A DNA stretch of 64,000 nucleotides from Microvirga pakistanensis (GTDB lineage Bacteria > Pseudomonadota > Alphaproteobacteria > Rhizobiales > Beijerinckiaceae), in contig NZ_SPJX01000710.1 in the NCBI RefSeq assembly GCF_004458765.1, forward strand, positions 124,001 to 188,000, in the 5' to 3' direction. Positions 9,946 to 19,497 of this stretch are shown piece after piece (the stretch's first letter is position 1; every line of letters starts with the position of its first letter). A model generated the notes under the pieces. That model was not told where the DNA came from. It ran no database searches and saw only the letters and a list, made by a program, of their open reading frames with translations. The position numbers and the translations under genes were made by a program.

Positions 9946-12900
9946 GAGGCGCTCCTGCGGGCGCGGGTTCGGCGCGGAACCACCGGGGGTGTCCAGGCGC
10001 GAAGGTCGGCCAGCGTCAGGCCGTGTCCGCGCGCCTCTTCCTCCACATAGCCTTCAAAGAAATCGCCCATGCGCAGTCCCGTATTTGGATCGATGTCGTT
10101 ATGCCATTGCTTGAGCCAGGGCACTAGTTCGAGCAGGCCAGCCAGCATGGGCACGAGCCGCTCGGCCGGCCAGCCGTCCTGTTCCTTGCGCTCTACATAG
10201 AGGGCGGCCAAGGCCTGTGCGCGGGCGAGGTGATCGAAACCGGCCCAGAGGATGAGAAGGCTGGCATCAGCATCGCGCGAGCACTGGGGGAACGACACGA
10301 AGCGCTCCTTGGGGACATCGAGCCCGCCCCGCAATCGCCAGTACACGGCCGACTGGAAGTCCGGCGTGCGATATTTCGGAGGGACAGGGATGTCACCGAT
10401 CTTCTCGGCCTTGCGTCGCTTCTGCTCCGTCGCGATGGCAGTGTCTGCGGCGCGTCGCACTGAATCAGAGACGTGCCCGGCTGCAAGCCGGGCGGCATAG
10501 GCCTCCGCCGTCTCGCCCTCCTGCCGAGGGTTCAGCTTGATCCAGGCGGTGCGCACGTAGTCTTCCCGACGGGCTTCAACCTCGGCGTCAATGGCGTCTT
10601 CCGCGCGCTGCTTGTCCCAGGTCGCCTCCCAGTCTGCCCTCTTGCGCAGACCGCTCTCGGAGTAGCGCATGGCCGCGAGGAACGGGACGGACTCGCCCTG
10701 GACAAGTTCGGCGACAAGCGACTCTTGGTCGAAGCCGGACCGGCCGACATAGAGTTCGGCGACAGACATGAAGTCGGGATCGCGCTGGGTGGCGTCGGCC
10801 AGCGCGCGCGCGGAGACGATGCGGGGGTCTCCCGCCGGCCAGTAGCGCGGATCCTCCAGCCGGTCGAGCAGCCATGTCCGCAGCGCCTCGCGCTCCATGT
10901 CCTCCCAGGGCGGCATGGACCAGCGGCGCTTATACTCCGGCCGTTCGATCAGACCGATCGTGGGGTCGCTCTCGATCAGCTCGATGCGGTGTTCAACGAC
11001 GGCTCGGTAGTCGGGTGTCCAATGCTTTGGCAACTCTGTTTTTGGCGTCGAGCGGTGGCGCTCGAACCATGTCGTCTCAACCTTGCCCTCAACCATTCGG
11101 CGGGCCATGACGATCTCAAAAGCACGCTCCCCCAATTGGATTGGCGGAGGATTTCCGTGTTGTGGCGGCGGATCGCATAGCTGGTAAAGACCGTAACACG
11201 TCCAGTCGAGCTCCTCCTGAAGCGCAATCATGCGAGACCAACTCGAATCAAAAGAGACCCGAGCTTCGTCCAGGGTGACTCTGGTCGGAACTGACCTACA
11301 TACGAATGAAGGCAATGCAGCCGAAACGCTTTTCGCGGTGGCGTACAATTGCTCAGCAAGAGCTACATAAGGATCGTCCGGCAACGGGAATTTTTGCAGC
11401 CCTGTACCAGTGAATTCATAGAAATCCTCAAAAGGATCTGTCCGTTGCCGCGCTCCTTTGTCATCCACGGTCGACCCCTTGTTGTGAAATATTTGCTTCA
11501 TCCAAAAGCAAGCGACAGAAGAATTAAGCAGACAAGAAATGGTGTTGTGCTCTTCCTCAGAAGCTCCATTTTTCAACTTAATTACGGGAGCCGATCGATT
11601 AAAAACTTTGCCGCCTTTATCAACCACAAAATGATTATGCGTCGCCACGAATGCAAATGCGATTGAAAGCGGCGTTCGTGCACGATCTACGGGAAACTGA
11701 TGGTAGTCGAACCATGAGCGTCCAACCGATCTGTATGTTCCACCTCCGAAGGTTGAACGACTCCACAACAAGGTTCGTAAAGCCCAAAACCAAGACAGAG
11801 AACTTCCTAAATCTAAATTCTTCAATAGTTTTAGTTCTTTATCGTAGGGAAACAATATCGCTTCGTCCCCAGTGTAATTCCAATCCCGAATATCGTCTCC
11901 ACGTATCTGTAGTTTACAAAGAGTCTCAATTCCATTTCGACGGAAGAAACTTAGCGGCTGAACAAATGCTTCGTCAGCATGGGTGTCTTGATAGAACCCA
12001 ATCGATGCAATCAGGTTTTTCAAAATCTTTGAGCCGCCTTGCTCGATTGCGGCCTGAACGTCCGACGCACCGCCGCCACCTATGCTCCAAGGGTGGCGCG
12101 ACAACAGCTTCCTGCTCGTCTCTTCCGTGCTCACGAACTCGCCGTCAGAGCGCTCCAGATCTGTTTGGGCCACAATTGCTGACCATACACGACCGAGAGC
12201 TGGAATTTGTGGAGTGGACGGCTCTCCTCGCACACCCCGGACCGTGCGGACCATTGCAGAAACTGGCGCCCGGTTGCGCCCAAGCAAAATAACTGTCGGC
12301 GTGCCATGTCCAGGAATGTAAGCGCCTGAGCAGTCGACAACATGCGTCAAGTCAACCGAAGGCATCACTTTCTCTATAAGCTTTTTGCCGAACTCCCGTT
12401 TCATGAAGCTGTTGGCGACGATCAGCCCGACGAAGCCCGCAGGTCGACCCTCCCCAGCGTCCTGCGCCAAATCGAAGAAGCGCTCCACGAATGGAGCCCC
12501 GAGCCCGTAGGTCCTGTGGCAGCTCTCGTAGATCTCCCGGTAGGCCTCCCGCATTGCCGCATCTTTCGGCGTGATGTAGGGCGGGTTGCCCACTACGGCG
12601 TGGTACTGCCGGCCAAGAATCGCGTCGACTGCGTCCGTGTCCTCCGCAGCATAGTGGTGCCGCAGCACGCGCCGGAAGCCTTCCTCAGTGCCCCCGAGTT
12701 CACGCTTGGCGAAGTGTCGTCCATGCAGGAGGCTGTCGCCTGTCGCGAGTTGGAACCGGAAATCCGGTGCCGCCGCCAGCCGGGTCTGTCCGGCGGCCTT
12801 CAACGCTGCGACGAGCAACCGGAACCGGGCGATCTCCACCGCGAAGGGGTTCAGGTCCACCCCCGCGACCGCATCGAGCGCCTTCTGTGCCTGGGCCGCC

Positions 12901-13682
12901 GCCGGCATGTCCGGCGCATGACGCCGCCATTCCTCCAGCAATCGCGCGAAGCCGCTAAGCAGGAAGTGCCCCGAGCCGCAGGTCGGGTCGATCATCCGTA
13001 CCTGCTCGTGCCCGAACTCGCGGAGGGCGGGATCGAGCGTGCGCGATAGGATCCACTCCTCGACGAAGTCCGGCGTCTGCAGCAGCGCGTAGCGCTTGCG
13101 TGCATCCTCCGAGAGGTCCTGGTAGAGGTCCCCAAGGAAGCGGGTCCCCCAGTCCGGATCCGTGAAGTCGTGATTTAGCTCGCCCGTCTCCACCGAGCGC
13201 TGCCGGAAGAACCCGATCAGGTCGCGCGCGCCGTCGCCCGAGACCGGCAACCGGAACAGTGGATTGTGGGTCGGGTCGAGAAGGCCCTTCAACCCCGGCA
13301 AGCGGGCAAGCTCCTCAAAGGCGGCGAGGAGGTATTCCGCGTCGCTGTCCGTCGGGCGCACGCGGAAGTGCTCACGCTGCCGCAGCTGCGCCAGTTCCAG
13401 CCGTTCCCCCACGCCAGAGACGATGGGGCGATCGAGCAGGCCGTTGTCCTCGAGGAAGCGCAGGAAAACGAGCGCCAGGATCCAGTGCACGGCCGCCTGA
13501 TCGACCGCGGCGGAGAAGAACGTCTCGAACGTGTCGGCCGTCCGCTTGGTGTCCCGTGCCTCCTGCCATTCGGCCTGGACGGCCTCCCGAAAGCGCGACC
13601 CGGCGTGGTAAGCTCGAAGATCGTCCTCGAGCTTCTTCCGGAAGCGCTTCAAGTCAGCAAGCAGGCGTTGCGCGTCGATCAT
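9942..13682 (-). CDS. pglX: BREX type 2 adenine-specific DNA methyltransferase PglX
   Basis: A 1246-aa N6-adenine methyltransferase of the large fused (type IIL-like) form. The SAM-binding motif is DPTCGSGHFLL near residue 231 and the catalytic motif is NPPY near residue 366. It marks self DNA so the BREX complex can tell phage DNA apart. Roughly 11280-12060 (residues about 540-800), where a target recognition domain is expected, is visibly richer in A and T than the rest of the gene. That suggests exchange of the specificity segment. The gene starts 93 bp after the pglW stop and overlaps pglY by 4 nt. No strong Shine-Dalgarno sequence is visible before the ATG. Confidence 0.93.
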   Translation of the reverse strand: MIDAQRLLADLKRFRKKLEDDLRAYHAGSRFREAVQAEWQEARDTKRTADTFETFFSAAVDQAAVHWILALVFLRFLEDNGLLDRPIVSGVGERLELAQLRQREHFRVRPTDSDAEYLLAAFEELARLPGLKGLLDPTHNPLFRLPVSGDGARDLIGFFRQRSVETGELNHDFTDPDWGTRFLGDLYQDLSEDARKRYALLQTPDFVEEWILSRTLDPALREFGHEQVRMIDPTCGSGHFLLSGFARLLEEWRRHAPDMPAAAQAQKALDAVAGVDLNPFAVEIARFRLLVAALKAAGQTRLAAAPDFRFQLATGDSLLHGRHFAKRELGGTEEGFRRVLRHHYAAEDTDAVDAILGRQYHAVVGNPPYITPKDAAMREAYREIYESCHRTYGLGAPFVERFFDLAQDAGEGRPAGFVGLIVANSFMKREFGKKLIEKVMPSVDLTHVVDCSGAYIPGHGTPTVILLGRNRAPVSAMVRTVRGVRGEPSTPQIPALGRVWSAIVAQTDLERSDGEFVSTEETSRKLLSRHPWSIGGGGASDVQAAIEQGGSKILKNLIASIGFYQDTHADEAFVQPLSFFRRNGIETLCKLQIRGDDIRDWNYTGDEAILFPYDKELKLLKNLDLGSSLSWFWALRTLLWSRSTFGGGTYRSVGRSWFDYHQFPVDRARTPLSIAFAFVATHNHFVVDKGGKVFNRSAPVIKLKNGASEEEHNTISCLLNSSVACFWMKQIFHNKGSTVDDKGARQRTDPFEDFYEFTGTGLQKFPLPDDPYVALAEQLYATAKSVSAALPSFVCRSVPTRVTLDEARVSFDSSWSRMIALQEELDWTCYGLYQLCDPPPQHGNPPPIQLGERAFEIVMARRMVEGKVETTWFERHRSTPKTELPKHWTPDYRAVVEHRIELIESDPTIGLIERPEYKRRWSMPPWEDMEREALRTWLLDRLEDPRYWPAGDPRIVSARALADATQRDPDFMSVAELYVGRSGFDQESLVAELVQGESVPFLAAMRYSESGLRKRADWEATWDKQRAEDAIDAEVEARREDYVRTAWIKLNPRQEGETAEAYAARLAAGHVSDSVRRAADTAIATEQKRRKAEKIGDIPVPPKYRTPDFQSAVYWRLRGGLDVPKERFVSFPQCSRDADASLLILWAGFDHLARAQALAALYVERKEQDGWPAERLVPMLAGLLELVPWLKQWHNDIDPNTGLRMGDFFEGYVEEEARGHGLTLADLRAWTPPVVPRRTRARRSAS

Positions 13683-13775
13683 AATGTGATGATATCCAGA
13701 GAATCGGATCGGGAAACGGTAGTCTCGGCATCGCGGTGCGTTTCCGCAATGAACCCAGACCAGCAGGTCATGACT

Positions 13776-16700
13776 TCAAGCCGCCGAACGGCCGCCGGCG
13801 CGGTGAGCGTTCCGCAGCCAGGGCTCCGTCAGGCGCACCCAGTTCGCGCCAGCGATCACCGGCAGCACAGCGCCGTCGATCTCGGGTCGACCCGGCGCCA
13901 CCTGCGGAACGAGAAGCCACAGGCTGGGAGGCCCGCCCGCCGCCCCTGACGCCTGCGACATTTCGACGAGTGACGTCATCAAGTCATACCGGGCCAGCAG
14001 GCCGGGTCGAACCAGCAGCACCGGCTCACGGAGAGACAGGATGTTTTGGGTCACCTTCGGCACAGCCTCGGCCGCCAGGCGGCGCAGCCTCCGGAAATCT
14101 GGACTGTTCGGTGCCGCCGCGTCCGCCATCAGGGCCTTGGGCCAAGCGACCCGCCGCTCTTCCGCGTGCGTTCGCATCGCCCGAAGCATGAGGCGCTCCA
14201 GGCTCATCACCTGCCGGGGAAAACGGCACAACAGTTCCGCCTCGGCCTCGCGGGCGTAGCGGGGATCCACCGTCAGGGCCAGGAACAGGCCCTTGTCGGC
14301 CGCATAGGCGATCTTGTCCTCGATCGACCGTGCGGCTAGCACCTCCGGTGTTGCCTCCTGCGGAGGCGCAACCGTGGCATAGCGCATGAACGTTGCACTG
14401 CCGGTGCCTGTGTCGGGAATAGACTTGCTGTAGTAGCCCGCCGGATCGGCCGGTGGCCCGCGCCACTCAACCTCCGTTCCCGCCTCGGCAAGGAGCGCAT
14501 CGAGGGCCGGACGATCGGGCAGGCTTTCCGCGTCGGGGAAGCGACCACGAACACGGGCCCGCAAGGCATCCACACCAAGGCCCCTGATGCCGGCCAGCGT
14601 GCTTGCGCTAAGCCTGAGCGCCTGGAGTGCCACGAGTCCACGGGGATAGATCTCGCCGAGGGCGGACAACGACGCGCCCTTCGAGGCCGCAATGGCAATG
14701 CCGAGACGCCGATCGGCGGCCAGTTCGCGCGCTCCCGAGGGCACTGGGACCAGGCCAAGTTCGTCCTCGACACGTCCGGGGCTGGGCAGCGGCAGCTCCG
14801 CAACGAGGCGATCGGCGGCGCGGGCGAGGCGCCGTACATACTCGGCATCGTCCGCCGAACCTGCCAGCAGGACCGCGCTTCCTGCGTCCTCAGTGGCAAA
14901 GGCCGCGAAGCGCGGTTGGGTCACGGATGCCTCGAGCTCGGCGGCGGCCCGGATTGTAGCCCGTGCGCGGCGCATCCGCTCTGTGGCCTCTTCCCTGACC
15001 GAGCCACGGGAGGCCAGAAGCTTCTGGGCCATCTCGTCGACCGTCGCCACCCCCCCGGCAGCGACCAGCAGGGTGTCGATCTCCGCGCGGACGGCGTTCA
15101 ACTCCGCGCTCTTGTGCCAGCGCTCTCGCGCTCCAGTGAGTGCGTCGGCTACCGCGCTGCGCGATGTGCCGACATCCGCGGCGACCTGCCCCACCGAGGG
15201 CCATGCCGCCGCGTCCTCGTCGATGCCAAGATAGTAGGCGAGGACACGATCCTCTGGTTTTTCGTCGCCGGCCGGGCGGCGCGGCAGGAGTTGGTCCGCG
15301 AGACGATCGAGCGTGGCGCGCCCGCTATCCTCCTCAGTGATCCCCCCTGGGACGAGGTCGGGCCGGAGCGCGGCAAGGCGCTTTGCCCGCTCCCGGATCT
15401 CCCGCCGAATGCGGTCGCCGACCCCCTTCAGATAGCGGAACTGCAGGCGGGGAACGGCGAGGAGCTGGTGGACGGTATGGATGCCCATCCGATCCAGAAC
15501 CGCGAGCGCTTCCACGCCGTAGCCGACGTCCACGATCCGGCTCGCCCGATCGAGCCGTGGAGCGATCACCTCGATGCTGTCGACCCGCTCCGCCGCGCGA
15601 TCCATTGGTTCGAAGGCGAGGCGCCAGGCGCGGAGCATCTCCTCGGCATTGCCGAAGCGCTCGGTAGAATCCCTGCGCAGGGCGCGGCGGAAGAAAGTTT
15701 CCAGCCCGTCGCGGAGGGCCGGGTCGAACCGATCAGCCGCGACGATCACCTCGTCATCCGTCAGACGGGGATCGCTGAGGCCGTCGCCAAATCCGGGCGG
15801 GGTCCCGACGAGCATCTCGTACAACGTGACGGCGACGGCATAGCGCTCGGCATGCAGATCCCACCGAGGCGGGCGGCGATCGATCAGGAACGGGTCGAGA
15901 TAGGGCTTCGTCCCCGCATTAATGTTTTCGAGCGGCGCTCGTGACAGCGAGAAGTCGAACAGAACGAGCCGATAGGCTCCGCTTCCGGCGGCGCGGGCGA
16001 TGCCAATATTGTCGGGCTTCACGTCGCGGTGGGCGATGCCCTCCTGCTCGAGATACTCGGTTGCGGACAGAAGCTGCTCGCCGAAGCGGCGCATGAGGTC
16101 CAGCGAGAGGGTGTCACCACCGCGTATCCACTGGCTCAGCGTCTTCGGGCCTGCACGCTCCATGAGAAAGGCAGGCCTGCCCCCGACGGCAGCGTCTCCG
16201 ACGAAGCACACGATGTTGGGATGGCGCAGGGGCCGCAGGATGTCGGCTTCGGCCCTGATCCTGTCGGCGTGGGCGTCGTCAAGAGCGACCTTCAGGACGA
16301 GCTCGTCGCCCGTTGGCTTCCGCTCAACCAGGAAGGCATAGGCGGTCCCCCCCTGACCGAGTCGCTGCTTGACAACCAGGTCGCCTTCGAAGAGATCGCC
16401 TGCCGCGGCAGTTGCAGGGTCGGTTGCGAACGTCGGGGTAGGCTCCTGGGGGCCAGCTTCCTTCTCCGCCTCGGCGAGGTAGTCGAGGAACTCGCGCGCG
16501 TCGCGGGGACGATCACGAACAATCGGTGCCGTTGACGCGCGGACCATTTCCTCGAGCCAGCGCCCGGCGCCGTTCATCACGGACGACAATAGGAGACCTT
16601 TGCCATCGCGCAACTTGGCCGGCAGTTCCAGCGCGTCATTTGCCGGAGCGCGGCCGGTGAGGATGTGGAACGCGATGGCGCCGAGCGAGAAGACGTCGAC

Positions 16701-17936
16701 CTGCGCCGCACCAGTCTCTCCGGCCGCCGAAGCCTCGGGGGCGAGGTACACCCGCGAGGGATTGCCGAGATGCTCCTCGACATGCTGGGTTCCGGCCGTC
16801 ATCAAGGCTCCGGTGGTGCTGCTCTCCGCGCGACTGGCAACCTGCCAGTTTGTGATCTGCAGGCGGGGCGAAGCGGTCTCGGAATCGCGGACCAGGATGC
16901 TCTGGGGCGCAAGTCCCCGGTGGTAGACTCGCTTGCCATGCGCATAGGCCATCGCCTCGCCCAGCTGACGCACCATTGCCAGCCGCTCAACCAGGGAAAG
17001 ATCCGCGAGGCGCTGCGTTAGAAACCGGTCGAGCCGAACGGCCTCGAGCGTGTGCTCGAAGACGAGTGCCGGCCCAAGCTCGGTTTCGCGATAATCCAGA
17101 ACCCGCTGGATGCCGCCATGCTCGAGGCCTTCCAGGACGCGGGATTCGCGCTGCGCCGTCCTCGCCAGTCGGTCACGGGCTTCCGGTGTCGTTGCCCGTG
17201 CGTAGGGGTAGATGCGGATGCGGCGCTTGACCCCTGTCGCGGCATGCCGCGCTGAGAAATCTTGCCAATTGTCTCCTTCGCCAAGGAGCTGCTCCAGTTC
17301 ATAGTCCCCTATGCGCTTTCCCCGACTGGGCGTGCGCACGCCGGCCTGCTCCAGGGCCCGGGCGATCTGCCGTGAGGCCGCCGCATCCAGTACTCCCCTT
17401 CGCCCGAAACCGATCTCGTCGCCGCGCGTGAGCGCCCCGATGACGCCTGTGTCGTCGGGCTGTCCGGGGGATCCCTTGAGGAACACGCGCTTCGCGGTGC
17501 CTACATCCAGCGACGGGGGACGGTCGACACCTGATAGGAAGATCAGCGGCTCGACCCAGGGCACGAGCCGCGGTCCACTGCGTCCGCTGACTGCATCCTG
17601 CCGCCGCAGCACCGTCGCCAGGCGCTTCGCCTTCCTGTTCGCGAGCGGAAGTGGATTGTCGATCGAGACCGCGCGTCCTTCAGTCTGCCACGTCCATGTA
17701 TGGGCATCGCCCCGCACCGTTCCCGGTCGTGACTTCACCTCGACCAGAATCAGGCACGATGGCGTGAGGACGAGCGCATCGATCTCGTTCACCCGTCCTT
17801 CGTCGTCGATGAACTCGAAATTCGACCATGTGCGCCAAGGCTCATGGTCAGGCAGGTGCTCACGGAGAAAGTCCAGCGCCTCCCTCTCCCACTCGAAGGA
17901 GGACTGGCTGATGGCGGTCCAGCGGGGGGGCTTCAT
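13776..17936 (-). CDS. pglW: BREX type 2 NERD/serine-threonine kinase PglW
   Basis: A 1386-aa multidomain protein and the first gene of the locus. An N-terminal NERD (nuclease-related) domain spans about residues 10-130 (NEIDALVL, ILVEVKSR). It is followed by two kinase-like domains. The first (about 210-480) has HRGLAPQSILV where HRDxKPxN is expected and TNW in place of DFG, so it looks like a pseudokinase. The second (about 515-770) keeps VLKVA, HRDVKPDN near 634 and a DFS variant of DFG, so it is probably active. The C-terminal part contains a helix-hairpin-helix segment like the RNA polymerase alpha CTD (GVGDRIRREIRERA) and possible winged-helix segments. PglW-type kinases define BREX type 2. 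Confidence 0.92.
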   Translation of the reverse strand: MKPPRWTAISQSSFEWEREALDFLREHLPDHEPWRTWSNFEFIDDEGRVNEIDALVLTPSCLILVEVKSRPGTVRGDAHTWTWQTEGRAVSIDNPLPLANRKAKRLATVLRRQDAVSGRSGPRLVPWVEPLIFLSGVDRPPSLDVGTAKRVFLKGSPGQPDDTGVIGALTRGDEIGFGRRGVLDAAASRQIARALEQAGVRTPSRGKRIGDYELEQLLGEGDNWQDFSARHAATGVKRRIRIYPYARATTPEARDRLARTAQRESRVLEGLEHGGIQRVLDYRETELGPALVFEHTLEAVRLDRFLTQRLADLSLVERLAMVRQLGEAMAYAHGKRVYHRGLAPQSILVRDSETASPRLQITNWQVASRAESSTTGALMTAGTQHVEEHLGNPSRVYLAPEASAAGETGAAQVDVFSLGAIAFHILTGRAPANDALELPAKLRDGKGLLLSSVMNGAGRWLEEMVRASTAPIVRDRPRDAREFLDYLAEAEKEAGPQEPTPTFATDPATAAAGDLFEGDLVVKQRLGQGGTAYAFLVERKPTGDELVLKVALDDAHADRIRAEADILRPLRHPNIVCFVGDAAVGGRPAFLMERAGPKTLSQWIRGGDTLSLDLMRRFGEQLLSATEYLEQEGIAHRDVKPDNIGIARAAGSGAYRLVLFDFSLSRAPLENINAGTKPYLDPFLIDRRPPRWDLHAERYAVAVTLYEMLVGTPPGFGDGLSDPRLTDDEVIVAADRFDPALRDGLETFFRRALRRDSTERFGNAEEMLRAWRLAFEPMDRAAERVDSIEVIAPRLDRASRIVDVGYGVEALAVLDRMGIHTVHQLLAVPRLQFRYLKGVGDRIRREIRERAKRLAALRPDLVPGGITEEDSGRATLDRLADQLLPRRPAGDEKPEDRVLAYYLGIDEDAAAWPSVGQVAADVGTSRSAVADALTGARERWHKSAELNAVRAEIDTLLVAAGGVATVDEMAQKLLASRGSVREEATERMRRARATIRAAAELEASVTQPRFAAFATEDAGSAVLLAGSADDAEYVRRLARAADRLVAELPLPSPGRVEDELGLVPVPSGARELAADRRLGIAIAASKGASLSALGEIYPRGLVALQALRLSASTLAGIRGLGVDALRARVRGRFPDAESLPDRPALDALLAEAGTEVEWRGPPADPAGYYSKSIPDTGTGSATFMRYATVAPPQEATPEVLAARSIEDKIAYAADKGLFLALTVDPRYAREAEAELLCRFPRQVMSLERLMLRAMRTHAEERRVAWPKALMADAAAPNSPDFRRLRRLAAEAVPKVTQNILSLREPVLLVRPGLLARYDLMTSLVEMSQASGAAGGPPSLWLLVPQVAPGRPEIDGAVLPVIAGANWVRLTEPWLRNAHRAGGRSAA

Positions 17937-18451
17937 GTATCCAGACGTTTCCCTACATTCTCTGAGTTCATTTTACCCAACACTCTGATGGAGCGGATGA
18001 CCTGTTTAGGCCCCGCGAACATCCATACAGCCGTCCCATCAACCGCCCTTCAAGGGCGGCTGTCGTCGACAGCTGCTCCGATCTGCCGAATTCAATGCGT
18101 TGCTCCTCTTAATGATCTTCACGAAGGTGGTGCAACATAGGGCGGTGTTGATCATCGCAGCTTCTTTCGGCAGGCAAGTCTCTCTGTCAACGGACTTCTG
18201 TGAAGGCTATTAGGATCGGATAAACATTCGTACAGTTAATTGCACGAGGCCTAGACAGCATGGTGGCGAGGTGTAGTGACGTCACTTGCCTTTTTCTCAC
18301 GTGCCCCACTCGCCGACAAGAACGTATAAGTGGGCGTACCTTATACCACTCTGGGCTTCTTTCCAGTGGTACACAATGGTGGTACACACCTCTCAGGAAA
18401 CTTGAATGTAAGTTGTTGAAATTGCAGGGCCGCGGCCAGAGGGCACGATCC
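17937..18451. other. Intergenic region upstream of pglW
   Basis: About 515 bp without a convincing gene; it should hold the leftward BREX promoter. Two adjacent inverted repeats lie at about 18043-18059 (CCGCCCT/AGGGCGG) and 18060-18075 (CTGTCG/CGACAG type), without a T run. No confident sigma-70 pair can be assigned. Confidence 0.45.
18366..18388 (+). repeat. Tandem direct repeat GTGGTACACA
   Basis: The decamer GTGGTACACA occurs at 18366-18375 and again at 18379-18388, a 13-bp period. It lies 64 bp left of the tRNA-like repeat and about 180 bp before the integrase remnant. Such short iterated motifs near integrase genes are often recombinase or excisionase binding sites. That role is inference. 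Confidence 0.5.
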
Positions 18452-18471
18452 TCCCCTCGGCTCCACCAAGT
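18452..18471 (+). repeat. Left att-like direct repeat
   Basis: The sequence TCCCCTCGGCTCCACCAAGT matches 24647-24666 with one mismatch (G versus A) and equals the T-stem/acceptor/CCA end of a tRNA. Sequence further left does not fold as a tRNA. Together with the right copy it marks a likely integration boundary. Confidence 0.65.
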
Positions 18472-18540
18472 TTTAAGCCAACTGCCTCAATGGCTTAACC
18501 TGTCTCCTTCTCTCCCTATCAAAGTCTCCGAAAACGCAGC

Positions 18541-18558
18541 TGTCACACTCGTGTCACA
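18541..18558 (+). repeat. Left paired heptamer TGTCACA, 11-bp period
   Basis: TGTCACA occurs at 18541-18547 and 18552-18558. An equivalent pair (TGTCACA, GGTCACA) with the same 11-bp period lies at 24483-24500 inside the right end. One-turn spacing and presence at both ends suggest integrase arm-type sites. Confidence 0.45.
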
Positions 18559-18571
18559 GCGGAGACAATTT

Positions 18572-19048
18572 ATGGCGTCTATACGTAAGAGAGGGACCCG
18601 TTGGCAGGTCCAAATCCGGCGCAAAGGCGAAGGGCTTCTCTCTCGGTCATTTCCCAACCGCAAAGCTGCAGAGACTTGGGCGAGAGCCATCGAAGCGGAG
18701 GCAGATTGCAAAGGCCTTCCGCCGAACCGGAAAGTTCTCAACAGTTTGAGGCTGGCGAATTTGGTGATGCTCCCAGATCCTGTGCTCGCCAGTCGGACAA
18801 TCTCAATCCCACTGGTTGCATCAACAGAGGCTGAAAAGATCCGACGCTCTCCGGCACGTCGAAGCGATTGGCCTTTTGATATTCAGGAGGCCATAGACGA
18901 ACTCTGGCTATTGGCGGTTGCCAATCTCAACAGAGTGCAGCAGTGCGATAAAGAGGCGGCAACACAGTCGTCCTTGCTAGGCGCGGCCATGATATCTTTC
19001 GCATTCCGCTCGCAGTTGGATTCTGGCTTGAGAAGGACCATGGTGTAA
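18572..19048 (+). pseudogene. Truncated tyrosine integrase (N-terminal fragment)
   Basis: The first 55 or so codons (start MASIRKRGTRWQVQIRRKG, then WARAIEAEADCKG) are the N-terminal arm-DNA-binding part of a phage-type tyrosine recombinase common in Alphaproteobacteria. The catalytic domain is absent: no R, HxxR or catalytic-Tyr motif follows. The frame then continues for about 100 residues of unrelated sequence before stopping. The start at 18572 has an upstream GGAG. It lies about 100 bp right of the tRNA-like repeat and reads inward, the usual position for an element integrase. Confidence 0.7.
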
Positions 19049-19497
19049 GTGGCCTATTTAAGCGCCTGTCGAGCTTTGCAGAGGAGTACCATGCCTCAAA
19101 AGCTGAGAACGAGGGCAAAGATATTATCGAGTTGGCCTTGCTTTCAGTGTCGGAGGCTCTGAGCAAAAGAGCTATCGCTCAGATCTCTACTCAAACCATT
19201 CTTAATGGCATCCAGAGCATCGCCGCTCAGGAAGATTGTGCCGAAGAGGTATCTGATCTGAACACGCATCGTGTTGGCAAACTGATCTCTAGGCTTGGAT
19301 TTAAGAAAGGTGCGGGGCACGGCAAACAACGATCTTGGCTGATTTCGAAGGGAGACTTGGTGAACGCGGCAAGAGCCCGAGGTGTCAAGCTCTACGATCG
19401 GTCCGTTGATACGGACTATTGGGGTCTGTCCACTGATTTAGATAGTAGAGACTCTTGTAGCTCCATCGCATCCAAGAGCGACTTCATGTCCTTCTAG
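18952..19497 (+). pseudogene. Primase/DUF3631-like C-terminal remnant
   Basis: In a frame different from the integrase fragment, 18952-19497 reads protein-like sequence (GHDIFRIPLAVGFWLEKDH, then DLNTHRVGKLISRLGFKKG). This resembles the C-terminal wHTH end of element-encoded DUF3631/primase-like proteins. The frame has a stop at 18949 and no good start before a TTG at 19132, so it is probably a 3' gene fragment fused by deletion to the integrase remnant. The 121-codon tail from 19132 could still be translated. The family assignment is tentative. Confidence 0.45.

Noticed and set aside
148..17936. DISARM or a restriction system instead of BREX
   Set aside because: The PglZ domain, the PglX-type methyltransferase and the PglW/PglY/BrxD set define BREX type 2. 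The DISARM-specific gene set is absent.
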